A stretch of 64,000 bases of DNA from Hyphomicrobiales bacterium (GTDB lineage: Bacteria > Pseudomonadota > Alphaproteobacteria > Rhizobiales > Rhizobiaceae), in assembly GCA_900466605.1 (NCBI GenBank), contig UBMU01000008.1, forward strand, positions 186,001-250,000, in the 5' to 3' direction. This document shows positions 26,282 through 33,743 of this stretch, piece after piece. The notes under the pieces were generated by a model, which was given only the letters and a program-made list of their open reading frames with translations, had not been told where the DNA came from and searched no databases. A program made the translations under genes and the position numbers. Positions within the stretch are counted from its first letter, which is position 1; each line of letters opens with the position of its first letter.

Positions 26282-26731
26282 ATGACTGACACCGACAGCG
26301 GCGATTTCCACGAGCGAATCCGCCAGAACTTTGCCCGCCAGGCGGCATTGCATACACTCGGCGCCGAATTGACCCGCATCGAGCGGGCCATGGTCGAGCT
26401 CGAGCTGCCTTTCGACGTCAAGCTTACGCAGCAGCACGGCATCCTGCATGCTGGCGTAATCTCGGCTGTGCTCGATTCCGCCTGCGGTTTTGCCGCCTAC
26501 AGCGTCATCGACGCAGAAGCATCGATTCTGACGATCGAATTCAAGGTCAACCTGATGTCGCCCGGCCGTGGCGATCGCTTCCTGTTTCGGGGCGAGATCA
26601 CCAAGCCGGGATCGAACATCATCGTTGCGGACGGGCGCGGCTACGCGATCGGCGACGGGGCCGCAAAATTGATCGCTTCCATGACAAGCACCATGATGAT
26701 CATCCGTGGCAGAGAGGGCATTTCGGGATGA
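26282..26731 (+). CDS. PaaI-type hotdog-fold thioesterase
   Basis: A 149-aa hotdog thioesterase. The signature is LTQQHGILHAGVISAVLDSACGFAAYS, including the HxG.....D pattern of PaaI-like acyl-CoA thioesterases, followed by EFKVNLMSPGRGD. It overlaps the next gene by 4 bp (ATGA), so the two are coupled. Acyl substrate unknown. Confidence 0.87.
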   Translation: MTDTDSGDFHERIRQNFARQAALHTLGAELTRIERAMVELELPFDVKLTQQHGILHAGVISAVLDSACGFAAYSVIDAEASILTIEFKVNLMSPGRGDRFLFRGEITKPGSNIIVADGRGYAIGDGAAKLIASMTSTMMIIRGREGISG

Positions 26732-27366
26732 AGTTCGAGTTGAAGTCGGTCGCCGGCAAATCCATTCTCTTCGTGATGGCGGCGGAGGCCGAATACGGCC
26801 CGTTCCTGCGCTCTCGTTTCGAACCACTGATGACGGGTGTCGGTCCGGTCGAGGCAGCCATTGTCCTCACACGAGCCCTGGCGCAATTGCAGCAGGCAGA
26901 TGAGTTGCCCGATCTCGTCGTCTCGCTCGGCTCGGCAGGCTCGGCAAAGCTCGAACAGACCGAGGTCTATCAGGCCACGTCCGTCTCCTATCGCGACATG
27001 GACGCCTCGCCGCTCGGCTTCGAAAAGGGGCGGACACCATTTCTCGACCTGCCCGCCATCGTCGATCTGCCGCTCAGGATCCCCGGCATTCCGGAGGCGA
27101 GCCTGTCGACCGGTGGCAACGTGGTGTCCGGGCAGGCCTATACCGGTATTGCCGCTGACATGGTCGATATGGAGACCTTCGCGGTCCTACGTGCCTGCCA
27201 GGCTTACGAGCTGCCGCTGATCGGCCTGCGCGGGATTTCCGACGGCGTCGAAGAGTTGCAGCACATTTCCGGCTGGACAGAATACCTGCATGTCATCGAC
27301 CGCAAGCTTTCCTATGCCGTCGACAGCCTGTTTACGGCGCTGGAAGACGGCGTATTCTGGTTCTAA
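26728..27366 (+). CDS. mtnN: 5'-methylthioadenosine/S-adenosylhomocysteine nucleosidase-like protein
   Basis: Nucleoside phosphorylase-fold protein (212 aa) that would cleave MTA or SAH in the methionine salvage and quorum-signal detoxification path. Recognisable blocks are TGVGPVEAAIVLTRAL, VVSLGSAGSAKLEQTEVYQATSVSYRDMDASPLGF and, near the end, the catalytic VDMETFAVLRACQ, with SDG in RGISDGVEEL. The second domain is somewhat shorter than in E. coli MtnN (232 aa). Substrate preference is not certain. Coupled to the thioesterase gene upstream. Confidence 0.85.
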   Translation: MKFELKSVAGKSILFVMAAEAEYGPFLRSRFEPLMTGVGPVEAAIVLTRALAQLQQADELPDLVVSLGSAGSAKLEQTEVYQATSVSYRDMDASPLGFEKGRTPFLDLPAIVDLPLRIPGIPEASLSTGGNVVSGQAYTGIAADMVDMETFAVLRACQAYELPLIGLRGISDGVEELQHISGWTEYLHVIDRKLSYAVDSLFTALEDGVFWF

Positions 27367-27397
27367 CCCCTGCGGGATAGGGACAATCAGCACAATA

Positions 27398-27417
27398 AAA
27401 TCCTCGGCCGGGGATTT
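27398..27417. repeat. 20-bp palindrome in the mtnN-guaA gap
   Basis: AAATCCTCGGCCGGGGATTT is self-complementary apart from a symmetric T-G pair. It is either a weak terminator after the nucleosidase gene or an operator or RNA structure 42 bp upstream of guaA. No long T-run follows. Confidence 0.4.
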
Positions 27418-27458
27418 CGCGCATTGCAAGACCGGGTGCTTTTCATTAAAGGCTCGCC

Positions 27459-29021
27459 ATGACCCAGACAGCACATCCAGACAGCGTCCTCATCGTCGAT
27501 TTCGGCAGCCAGGTAACCCAGCTGATCGCACGCCGCGTGCGCGAAACGGGTGTCTACTGCGAGATCGTTCCCTTCCAGTCCGCCGATGAAGGCTTCAAGC
27601 GCCTGCAGCCGAAGGCCGTGATCCTGTCCGGCAGCCCGGCCTCGACGGTCGATGAGGGCTCGCCCCGTGCGCCGGATATCATCTTCGAAAGCGGCCTGCC
27701 CGTCTTCGGCATCTGCTACGGTCAGCAGACGATGTGCATGCAGCTCGGCGGCAAGGTCGAGAGCGGCCATCACCGCGAATTCGGTCGCGCCTTCCTCGAA
27801 GTCGACGAAGACAACCAACTGTTCGAAGGCCTCTGGTCGAAGGGCTCCCGCCATCAGGTCTGGATGAGCCACGGCGACCGCGTGACGGCGCTGCCTGAAG
27901 GCTTCAAGGTCGTGGCGACCTCGCCGAACGCGCCTTACGCCTTCATCGCCGACGAGAAGCGGAAGTATTACGGCGTGCAGTTCCACCCGGAGGTGGTGCA
28001 CACGCCTGATGGTGCGAAGCTGATCGCCAACTTCATTCACAACATCGCCGGCATCAAGGGCGACTGGTCGATGTCGGCCTATCGCCAGAAGGCGGTCGAC
28101 ACGATCCGCGAACAGGTCGGCGACAAGCGCGTCCTCTGCGCGCTGTCCGGCGGCGTCGACAGCTCGGTTGCGGCCCTTCTGATCCACGAGGCGATTGGCG
28201 ACAAGCTCACCTGCGTGCTTGTCGACCACGGCCTGATGCGCAAGGACGAGGCGGCCAACGTCGTCGCCATGTTCCGCGAACACTACAATCTGCACCTCAT
28301 CCACGTCGACGCTTCCGACAAGTTCATCGGCGAGCTCGAGGGCGTGTCGGATCCGGAAACCAAGCGCAAGATCATCGGCCGCCTGTTCATCGAGACCTTC
28401 GAGGAAGAGGCCAAGAAGCTCGGCGGCGCCGACTTCCTCGGCCAGGGCACGCTCTATCCCGACGTGATCGAAAGCGTTTCCTTCACCGGCGGACCGTCGG
28501 TGACCATCAAGTCGCACCACAATGTCGGCGGCCTGCCCGAGCGCATGAACATGCAACTCGTCGAGCCGCTGCGCGAGCTCTTCAAGGACGAAGTACGCGT
28601 GCTCGGCAAGGAACTCGGCCTGCCCGACTCGTTCATCGGCCGCCACCCCTTCCCGGGTCCGGGTCTCGCGATCCGCTGCCCGGGCGGCATCACCCGCGAA
28701 AAGCTGGAGATTCTCCGCGAAGCCGACGCCATCTATCTCGACGAGATCCGCAAGGCGGGTCTCTACGACGCGATCTGGCAGGCATTCGCCGTTCTGCTTC
28801 CTGTCCAGACCGTCGGCGTCATGGGCGACGGCCGCACCTACGAATTCGTCTGCGCGCTGCGCGCCGTGACCTCGGTCGACGGCATGACGGCCGATTTCTA
28901 TCACTACGACATGGAATTCCTCGGCCGCGCCGCGACTCGTATCATCAACGAGGTGCGCGGCATCAATCGTGTCGTGTATGATGTGACCAGCAAGCCGCCC
29001 GGCACGATCGAGTGGGAATAA
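27459..29021 (+). CDS. guaA: GMP synthase (glutamine-hydrolysing)
   Basis: Converts XMP to GMP in purine synthesis. 520 aa with the full two-domain layout: N-terminal class I glutamine amidotransferase with nucleophile Cys86 in FGICYGQQ and the His-Glu pair in [10 protein letters not shown], then the ATP pyrophosphatase with the PP-loop [15 protein letters not shown], and the C-terminal dimerisation domain ending [17 protein letters not shown]. The start [18 protein letters not shown] is as expected. Confidence 0.97.
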   Translation: MTQTAHPDSVLIVDFGSQVTQLIARRVRETGVYCEIVPFQSADEGFKRLQPKAVILSGSPASTVDEGSPRAPDIIFESGLPVFGICYGQQTMCMQLGGKVESGHHREFGRAFLEVDEDNQLFEGLWSKGSRHQVWMSHGDRVTALPEGFKVVATSPNAPYAFIADEKRKYYGVQFHPEVVHTPDGAKLIANFIHNIAGIKGDWSMSAYRQKAVDTIREQVGDKRVLCALSGGVDSSVAALLIHEAIGDKLTCVLVDHGLMRKDEAANVVAMFREHYNLHLIHVDASDKFIGELEGVSDPETKRKIIGRLFIETFEEEAKKLGGADFLGQGTLYPDVIESVSFTGGPSVTIKSHHNVGGLPERMNMQLVEPLRELFKDEVRVLGKELGLPDSFIGRHPFPGPGLAIRCPGGITREKLEILREADAIYLDEIRKAGLYDAIWQAFAVLLPVQTVGVMGDGRTYEFVCALRAVTSVDGMTADFYHYDMEFLGRAATRIINEVRGINRVVYDVTSKPPGTIEWE

Positions 29022-29029
29022 TTTTGAGC

Positions 29030-29049
29030 GTCGCCTCGGCCGAGGCGAC
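29030..29049. terminator. palindrome between convergent guaA and ogt, likely shared terminator
   Basis: GTCGCCTCGGCCGAGGCGAC is a perfect 20-bp palindrome occupying nearly all of the 33 bp between the two stop codons. There is no clear T-tract, so termination would rely on the hairpin strength. Confidence 0.5.
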
Positions 29050-29054
29050 CTCCC

Positions 29055-29618
29055 TCAGAAATCGAGCGACTGCTGCACCGGCTTTGGCGGTGCCAGGCTC
29101 ACGCCTTCAAGTTCAAGCATCCTCTGCTTGGACGTCGAGCCGCCGGGCGCGGAGAAGCCGCCGATCTTGTTTCCGGCTGCCAGAACACGATGGCAGGGGA
29201 TGATCAAGGCGACCGGATTTTTCGCCATTGCCTGGCCGACGTCGCGGGCGGCCTCCGGCCCTGCACCAAGTTGCTTGGCGAGCGCGCCATAGGTGGTCGT
29301 GTTGCCCCAGCCGATCTGGCGGGCGGCGTCATAGACCTGCTTGAAGAAGGCATCCTGACCAGCAAGATCGACCTTCACGGTTGAGAAGTCCGTGGGCTCG
29401 CCGCTGAAATAGCGCTTCACGGCCTCGACAGCCTCAGCGACTGCGGCCGGCGGCCCCGCGGGCTCGGCACCCGGAATCCGGCGCAGCAGCAACCGCTCGG
29501 TGGACTCGGCACTCGACGTCGGTAGCTGAAAACGCGTTATGCCGACATCGTTCCAGGCGACGCCGCAGAAGCCGCCAGCCGTCTCGAAAATCAGATAGTT
29601 GTGCGCTGCCTGTTGCAT
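29055..29618 (-). CDS. ogt: methylated-DNA-protein-cysteine S-methyltransferase
   Basis: Suicidal DNA repair protein (187 aa) that removes alkyl groups from O6-alkylguanine. The active-site motif IPCHRVLAAGNKIGGFSAPGG is intact, preceded by the DNA-binding block TTYGALAKQLGAGPEAARDVGQAMAKNPV. Length and the absence of an AraC domain make it Ogt-type rather than Ada. A LexA-type box lies about 110 bp upstream in the divergent spacer. Confidence 0.92.
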   Translation of the reverse strand: MQQAAHNYLIFETAGGFCGVAWNDVGITRFQLPTSSAESTERLLLRRIPGAEPAGPPAAVAEAVEAVKRYFSGEPTDFSTVKVDLAGQDAFFKQVYDAARQIGWGNTTTYGALAKQLGAGPEAARDVGQAMAKNPVALIIPCHRVLAAGNKIGGFSAPGGSTSKQRMLELEGVSLAPPKPVQQSLDF

Positions 29619-29726
29619 GGGTCATGCCTCCCTGCTGGGTTACCCCGAAGATCGTCCTGCCACCGCCTGAATTCAACCCGTTTCTTGCGCAGGCGGCGCC
29701 TTGCTGCACAGGTCGCTTGAACGCAT

Positions 29727-29741
29727 GTTCTTTTTTTGTTC
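29727..29741 (+). promoter_or_regulatory. LexA (SOS) box of the alphaproteobacterial type
   Basis: GTTC-TTTTTTT-GTTC is an exact match to the GTTC-N7-GTTC direct repeat bound by alphaproteobacterial LexA. It lies in the divergent spacer between ogt (repair gene, minus strand) and a 2H phosphoesterase (plus strand). The motif alone is expected about twice by chance in a window of this size, so position next to a repair gene is the main support. Confidence 0.45.
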
Positions 29742-29819
29742 TTGTTATTTCAAGTTCAAATGTTACGATCCCCGTCTTCCAGAAGAATGAGGAGCGGGGC
29801 TGTTGCTCCGAAGCCGGTC

Positions 29820-30434
29820 ATGCATGAAAGGTTGCAGGCATCTTTTGATTTCGCCTCACCGAAGACGCGCCAACAGCCATCGCGCTTCGACAGGGAAAGC
29901 CTGTTCTTCGCAATTTTGCCGGACGCGCAGTCTCTCGACGAATGCGTGTCGGTCCAACAATGGCTGCAGCAGGATTACCTTCCTCTCGCATCGCGACGCC
30001 CACGGTCGGTCGTCCACGTCTCGCTCTATTGTGCCGGCAGGAGCCCGCGCATCCCCGATAGGATGATCGCGGCGGCGCTCCGGGCGGGAGCGACGATCCA
30101 AGCGTGTCAATTCGAGCTGACCTTCGATCATGTCATCAGCTTCCTGCTGGCACAGCGCAACGCGATCGTTCTTGCCGGCAACGGCGGCCGTGAACTGTTG
30201 CGACAGCTGCATGTGCAGATAGGCATCGAGATGAGCAGATTGGGCGAAGACGCCAATCTGAACCCGAACTTTCAACCTCACGCCACGCTGCTCTATGACC
30301 GGGACGTGGTGCCGCGGATCGCTCTGAAAGAGCCTGTCGTGATGGCTGTGCGCGAATTCGTGCTGCTGCACAACCGCCAGGGCCAATCGGGCTACGACGA
30401 ACTCGGCCGCTGGCCGCTTCATGCGCGCGGATAA
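29820..30434 (+). CDS. 2'-5' RNA ligase (2H phosphoesterase) family protein
   Basis: A protein of about 204 aa with the two histidine motifs of the 2H superfamily: HVSLY in the N-terminal half and HATLLYD in the C-terminal half. SLFFAILPDAQSLDE marks the domain start. The translation start is uncertain: ATGs at 29736, 29760, 29787 and 29820 are all in frame; I chose the last because the earlier residues look unlike coding sequence of the family and 29736 and 29760 lie in or next to the LexA-like box. RNA ligation or cyclic phosphodiesterase activity is family knowledge only. Confidence 0.78.
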   Translation: MHERLQASFDFASPKTRQQPSRFDRESLFFAILPDAQSLDECVSVQQWLQQDYLPLASRRPRSVVHVSLYCAGRSPRIPDRMIAAALRAGATIQACQFELTFDHVISFLLAQRNAIVLAGNGGRELLRQLHVQIGIEMSRLGEDANLNPNFQPHATLLYDRDVVPRIALKEPVVMAVREFVLLHNRQGQSGYDELGRWPLHARG

Positions 30435-30498
30435 CGGTTGCCTCGACCCATTGAAGTCGCTTAAAGCTCCTCCGATTGGTATGAAAGCGGAGAACCAC

Positions 30499-31554
30499 AT
30501 GAATATGTCCGAGATCGTTATTGCGGGCGACACCGCGGGCATCGAGTGGCGTTTGCCGGTTCTTCGTTTCAAGGGAAGTGATCCCAAGGCGCCGAAGGTC
30601 TATATTCAGGCGGCTCTGCACGCCAACGAGCTGCCGGGGACGGCGCTGGTCCATTTCCTGTGTGAAAAACTGCGGCAATCGGAAAGTGCCGGCCAGATCA
30701 AGAGCGACATCATCGTCGTCCCGCATGCGAACCCGATCGGCGCGGCGCAGTCTCATTTCGGCGAGCTTCAGGGCCGCTTCGATCTTGGATCGCGCACCAA
30801 CTTCAACAGGGAATTCCCTCTGATCTCGGTGAAGGATCGCGACGGGCTGCTTGAGGGCCTCGAGCGCCGTTCGGCCGTCGACAAACTGAAGCGCCAGCTG
30901 CTGCATATGGCGCTTGGCTGCGATCTGGTGATCGACCTGCATTGCGATGATGAGTCACTGCAGTATGCCTATATCGACGAGGCGTTCTGGCCGGAGGCTA
31001 GGGATCTGGCTTCGGCAATGGAAATGGAGGCGGTTCTCCTTTCCGACGGCGAGAGCTCCGCCTTCGAAGAGGCCGTCGGCTTTGCCTGGAAGTACGAGAC
31101 GGCGGAAAAGCAAAAGCGCTTGCCCGGCAAGCTGTCGGTAACCGTCGAGCTTCGCGGCCGTCGCGACGTCTATCCCGAGATGGCCATGAAAGATGCCGAG
31201 GGACTGTGGAAGTTTCTGGCAGGTCGCGGTGCGATCGACGCCAGCGTGTCGCTGCCCGCTTTTGATGGCCCCGCCGTGCCGCTCGACAACATCGAAATGG
31301 TCCGTGCACCGCAGGCGGGCACGGTTCTCTTCCACCGCAACATTGGCGAATGGGTTGGCGAAGGCGATGTGCTTGCCACGTTGATTACCCGCCCCGGCAT
31401 GGCTGATGGCAGCATCGAGATTCGTGCGCCGCAGGCCGGCCTGATCGTGACACGCAGCTCCGAACGGCTCGTTCGCCGCCGCGCCGACCTGATGAAGATT
31501 GCTTGCAAGACCGCAAGCAGCGCGACGCGCAAGCCTGGAACGCTGGAGGACTAA
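30499..31554 (+). CDS. succinylglutamate desuccinylase/aspartoacylase family protein
   Basis: Zinc carboxypeptidase-like amidohydrolase (351 aa). The metal site begins with HANELPG (H-x-x-E) and continues with VIDLHCDD; NFNREFP lies between. The C-terminal part (VRAPQAGTVLFHRNIGEWVGEGDVLATL) resembles a barrel-sandwich hybrid or biotinyl-lipoyl-like extension seen in this family. GGAG lies at the right distance from ATG 30499; an upstream ATG at 30421 overlaps the preceding gene and is less likely. The natural N-acyl amino acid substrate is unknown. Confidence 0.86.
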   Translation: MNMSEIVIAGDTAGIEWRLPVLRFKGSDPKAPKVYIQAALHANELPGTALVHFLCEKLRQSESAGQIKSDIIVVPHANPIGAAQSHFGELQGRFDLGSRTNFNREFPLISVKDRDGLLEGLERRSAVDKLKRQLLHMALGCDLVIDLHCDDESLQYAYIDEAFWPEARDLASAMEMEAVLLSDGESSAFEEAVGFAWKYETAEKQKRLPGKLSVTVELRGRRDVYPEMAMKDAEGLWKFLAGRGAIDASVSLPAFDGPAVPLDNIEMVRAPQAGTVLFHRNIGEWVGEGDVLATLITRPGMADGSIEIRAPQAGLIVTRSSERLVRRRADLMKIACKTASSATRKPGTLED

Positions 31555-31905
31555 GTGACCGTCACCATCTACGGCATCAAGAACTGCGACACCATGAAGA
31601 AGGCCCGCAGCTGGCTGGAAGAGCATGATGTCGCCTACCAGTTCCATGACTACAAGGCGGTCGGGATCGATCGAGCGCATCTGCAGGCATGGACGAAGGA
31701 AGCCGGGTGGGAAACGGTGCTCAACCGGGCCGGCACGACGTTTCGCAAGCTGCCTGAGGCAGACCGCGAAAATCTCGACGATAGCAAGGCGATCGCGCTG
31801 ATGCTGGAGCAGCCATCGATGATCAAGCGGCCGGTTGTCGAGGCGGACGGCAAGCTGCTCATCGGCTTCAAGCCCGAGATCTACGGCAGCTTTTTCAAGG
31901 CCTGA
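31555..31905 (+). CDS. ArsC/Spx family protein (YffB-like)
   Basis: A 116-aa thioredoxin-fold protein of the arsenate reductase-like group. It begins TIYGIKNCDTMKKARSWLEEHDVAYQFHDYK with a single active-site Cys and ends with KRPVVEADGKLLIGFKPEIY, the YffB pattern. It is unlikely to be a true arsenate reductase because no ars genes are nearby. Translation starts at a GTG directly after the preceding stop. The next gene begins 3 bp later. Confidence 0.88.
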   Translation: MTVTIYGIKNCDTMKKARSWLEEHDVAYQFHDYKAVGIDRAHLQAWTKEAGWETVLNRAGTTFRKLPEADRENLDDSKAIALMLEQPSMIKRPVVEADGKLLIGFKPEIYGSFFKA

Positions 31906-31908
31906 TCG

Positions 31909-32382
31909 ATGTCCAAGACCACGCGCGCCACGCAGGTTCTCAGCAAGGCCGGGGTTGCCTTTACCGTCCATAGTTACGACTACGATCCGAATGCGGAGCG
32001 TGTCGGCCTGCAGGCGGCGGAAGCGCTCGGCGAGGAGCCGCATCGCGTGTTGAAGACGCTGATGGCCGAGGTCGACGGCAAGGCCGTCTGCGTCGTCGTG
32101 CCGTCGGATCGCGAGGTCAGCATGAAGAAGCTCGCAAGCGCCTTTGCTGGAAAGTCCGCCAACATGATGAAGCCCGCCGATGCCGAGCGTCTGACAGGTT
32201 ACCACGTCGGCGGCATCAGCCCGTTCGGCCAGAAGAAGCTCGTCCCGACGGCAATCGAGGAAGCAGCGCTTGCCGAGGCGCAAGTTTATATCAACGGCGG
32301 ACAACGCGGCCTGCAGGTGCGGCTTGACCCGAAAGACGCGTTGAAGGCGCTGAAGGCTGCAGCGGCGCCCCTCATTGCCTGA
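31909..32382 (+). CDS. ybaK: Cys-tRNA(Pro) deacylase YbaK
   Basis: Trans-editing protein (157 aa) that hydrolyses mischarged Cys-tRNA(Pro). YbaK signature: KTTRATQVLSKAGVAFTVHSYDYDP, LKTLMAEVDGKAVCVVVPSDREVSMKKLA with the conserved Lys, and YHVGGISPFGQKKLVPT. It closes a three-gene run with the aspartoacylase-like and YffB-like genes, spaced by 0-3 bp. Confidence 0.92.
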   Translation: MSKTTRATQVLSKAGVAFTVHSYDYDPNAERVGLQAAEALGEEPHRVLKTLMAEVDGKAVCVVVPSDREVSMKKLASAFAGKSANMMKPADAERLTGYHVGGISPFGQKKLVPTAIEEAALAEAQVYINGGQRGLQVRLDPKDALKALKAAAAPLIA

Positions 32383-32384
32383 AA

Positions 32385-32834
32385 TCAGCTGAAGCGTGCC
32401 AACAGGCAGCCAAGCGTCGCGGCATCGGCCTCGCTGAGCTTGGCCCCGACGTTGTCCTCGATGGCTTTGGCATAGACCGTCCAGATGCGCTTCTGCAGCG
32501 CCCGCCCCTCCTCGGTAACGACCACCCACTGTCCGCGCCCGTCCTGATCGAAGGTCTGGCGCTGCACCAGCCCCGCCTTCTCAAGGCGGTCGATCAGTCG
32601 CGAGAGATTGTATTGGGCAAGCAACGTCCGCTCTTCGATCTCGAACGGCCGCAGCCTGCCCTGCGGCGAGCGCACCAGTTCCCAAAGCACGTCGTACCAG
32701 CCAAGCGGCGGAAGTTCGGCCGATTTGAGATCCGCCTCGATCTGGCCGAGCAGCCGTCGCTGGGCGCGCATCAACCTGATCCACACATCGATCACCGTAT
32801 CGGATGGCGTCGCGCGGTTCGTTTTTTCATTCAT
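32385..32834 (-). CDS. MarR family transcriptional regulator
   Basis: Winged-helix dimer repressor of 149 aa from ATG 32834 (an upstream ATG would run into the operator region). The recognition part is PFEIEERTLLAQYNLSRLIDRLEKAGLVQRQTFDQDGRGQWVVVTEEGR, the classical MarR wing. It is divergent from a GST gene, with two copies of a 17-bp operator-like repeat between them. This layout strongly suggests autoregulation plus control of the GST in response to a small phenolic or electrophile ligand. Confidence 0.9.
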   Translation of the reverse strand: MNEKTNRATPSDTVIDVWIRLMRAQRRLLGQIEADLKSAELPPLGWYDVLWELVRSPQGRLRPFEIEERTLLAQYNLSRLIDRLEKAGLVQRQTFDQDGRGQWVVVTEEGRALQKRIWTVYAKAIEDNVGAKLSEADAATLGCLLARFS

Positions 32835-32851
32835 ACATGCATTTACATCTA
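32835..32851. promoter_or_regulatory. operator-like repeat, copy 1
   Basis: ACATGCATTTACATCTA, matching copy 2 at 15 of 17 bases. It begins at the base next to the MarR start codon and ends just before the -35-like CTTGAA of the GST promoter. Binding here would block MarR expression. Confidence 0.6.
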
Positions 32852-32852
32852 T

Positions 32853-32881
32853 CTTGAATCCTCGCGCAAGAGCTATTACAT
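32853..32881 (+). promoter_or_regulatory. candidate promoter for the GST gene
   Basis: CTTGAA and TTACAT separated by 17 bases, lying between the two operator copies. The -10 overlaps operator copy 2. Confidence 0.4.
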
Positions 32882-32894
32882 GCAATTGCATCTA
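32878..32894. promoter_or_regulatory. operator-like repeat, copy 2
   Basis: ACATGCAATTGCATCTA contains the perfect 12-bp palindrome ATGCAATTGCAT, as expected for a MarR dimer site. It starts 43 bp after copy 1, about four helical turns, so both would face the same side of the DNA. Confidence 0.65.
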
Positions 32895-32911
32895 CAATGG
32901 AGATTGCCACC

Positions 32912-33625
32912 ATGGATCACTTGTCACCTGTAGCATCCTCGGCTCTGCTGCTCGTCAGCCACCACCTTTGCCCGTACGTGCAGCGGGCCGCGATCGCGCT
33001 GGCGGAGAAGAGAGCACCCTTTGAGCGGATCAACATTGATCTCGCAGACAAGCCTGGCTGGTTTCTTGAGATTTCGCCGCTCAGCAAGGTGCCCCTGCTT
33101 TGCGTCCGCAACGGCGACGGCGGTCATGACGTGCTTTTTGAGAGCAGCGTGATCTGCGAATATCTGGAGGAGACGCAGGATGGCCGCCGCCTTCATCCGG
33201 CTGATCCGCTGACGCGCGCCCGCCACCGCGGCTGGATGGAGTTCGGCTCTTCGATCCTGTCCGATCTCTGGGTCTACGAGACGACACAGGATCGCGCCCA
33301 GTTGGAGACGAAACGGCAGGTCCTTGCATCGAAGTTCGCGACTATCGAAGAGGAACTGACGAGCGGCCCCTACTTCGCGGGCGACAGCTTCAGCCTGGTC
33401 GATGCGGTGTTCGCTCCGATCTTTCGCTACTTCGACGTTTTCGACACCATCGGCGACAGCGGCATCTTTGCTGGCTTGCCCCGCGTCCAGGCCTGGCGGA
33501 AAGCATTGTCCGAGAGGCCGAGCGTGAAGGCCGCGGTCGGACCTGACTATGCAGGCCGGCTGATGGCCTTCCTAAGACGCCACGACGCGGTGCTGTTGCA
33601 GCAACCATCCGTTTCGGAAGCCTAA
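32912..33625 (+). CDS. glutathione S-transferase family protein
   Basis: GST-fold protein of 237 aa with an N-terminal thioredoxin domain (LLVSHHLCPYVQRAAIALAEKRAPFERINIDLADKPGWF, Cys-Pro-Tyr at the active-site position) and SSVICEYLEET for glutathione gamma-glutamyl contact. The Cys in HLCPYVQR suggests an omega/beta-type or glutathione-dependent reductase. ATG 32912 has GGAG nine bases upstream; an ATG at 32897 overlaps that site. Divergent from MarR. Confidence 0.88.
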   Translation: MDHLSPVASSALLLVSHHLCPYVQRAAIALAEKRAPFERINIDLADKPGWFLEISPLSKVPLLCVRNGDGGHDVLFESSVICEYLEETQDGRRLHPADPLTRARHRGWMEFGSSILSDLWVYETTQDRAQLETKRQVLASKFATIEEELTSGPYFAGDSFSLVDAVFAPIFRYFDVFDTIGDSGIFAGLPRVQAWRKALSERPSVKAAVGPDYAGRLMAFLRRHDAVLLQQPSVSEA

Positions 33626-33638
33626 TCCCGGGTATGGG

Positions 33639-33664
33639 CCGATGGCGGCAAAGAGCGCCATCGG
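33639..33664 (+). terminator. hairpin after the GST gene
   Basis: CCGATGGCG and CGCCATCGG, a perfect 9-bp stem with the loop GCAAAGAG, 13 bp past the stop. No T-tract, so moderate confidence. Confidence 0.45.
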
Positions 33665-33743
33665 TCGACAAGCAAGCTTCAATTTCGCCGCAAAGGGGTC
33701 TAAGTCTACCGGCCAGTCCGTTTCGTTCGAGGAGTGACCGATC

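Noticed and set aside
27387..28904. Long open frame (over 500 codons) on the minus strand opposite guaA
   Set aside because: It mirrors the codon periodicity of guaA, a high-GC effect. Composition is Arg/Asp/His/Ala-rich with no family motif, and guaA is certain.
31555..31905. Arsenate reductase arsC
   Set aside because: The single Cys and C-terminal pattern match YffB-like proteins; no ars operon nearby.
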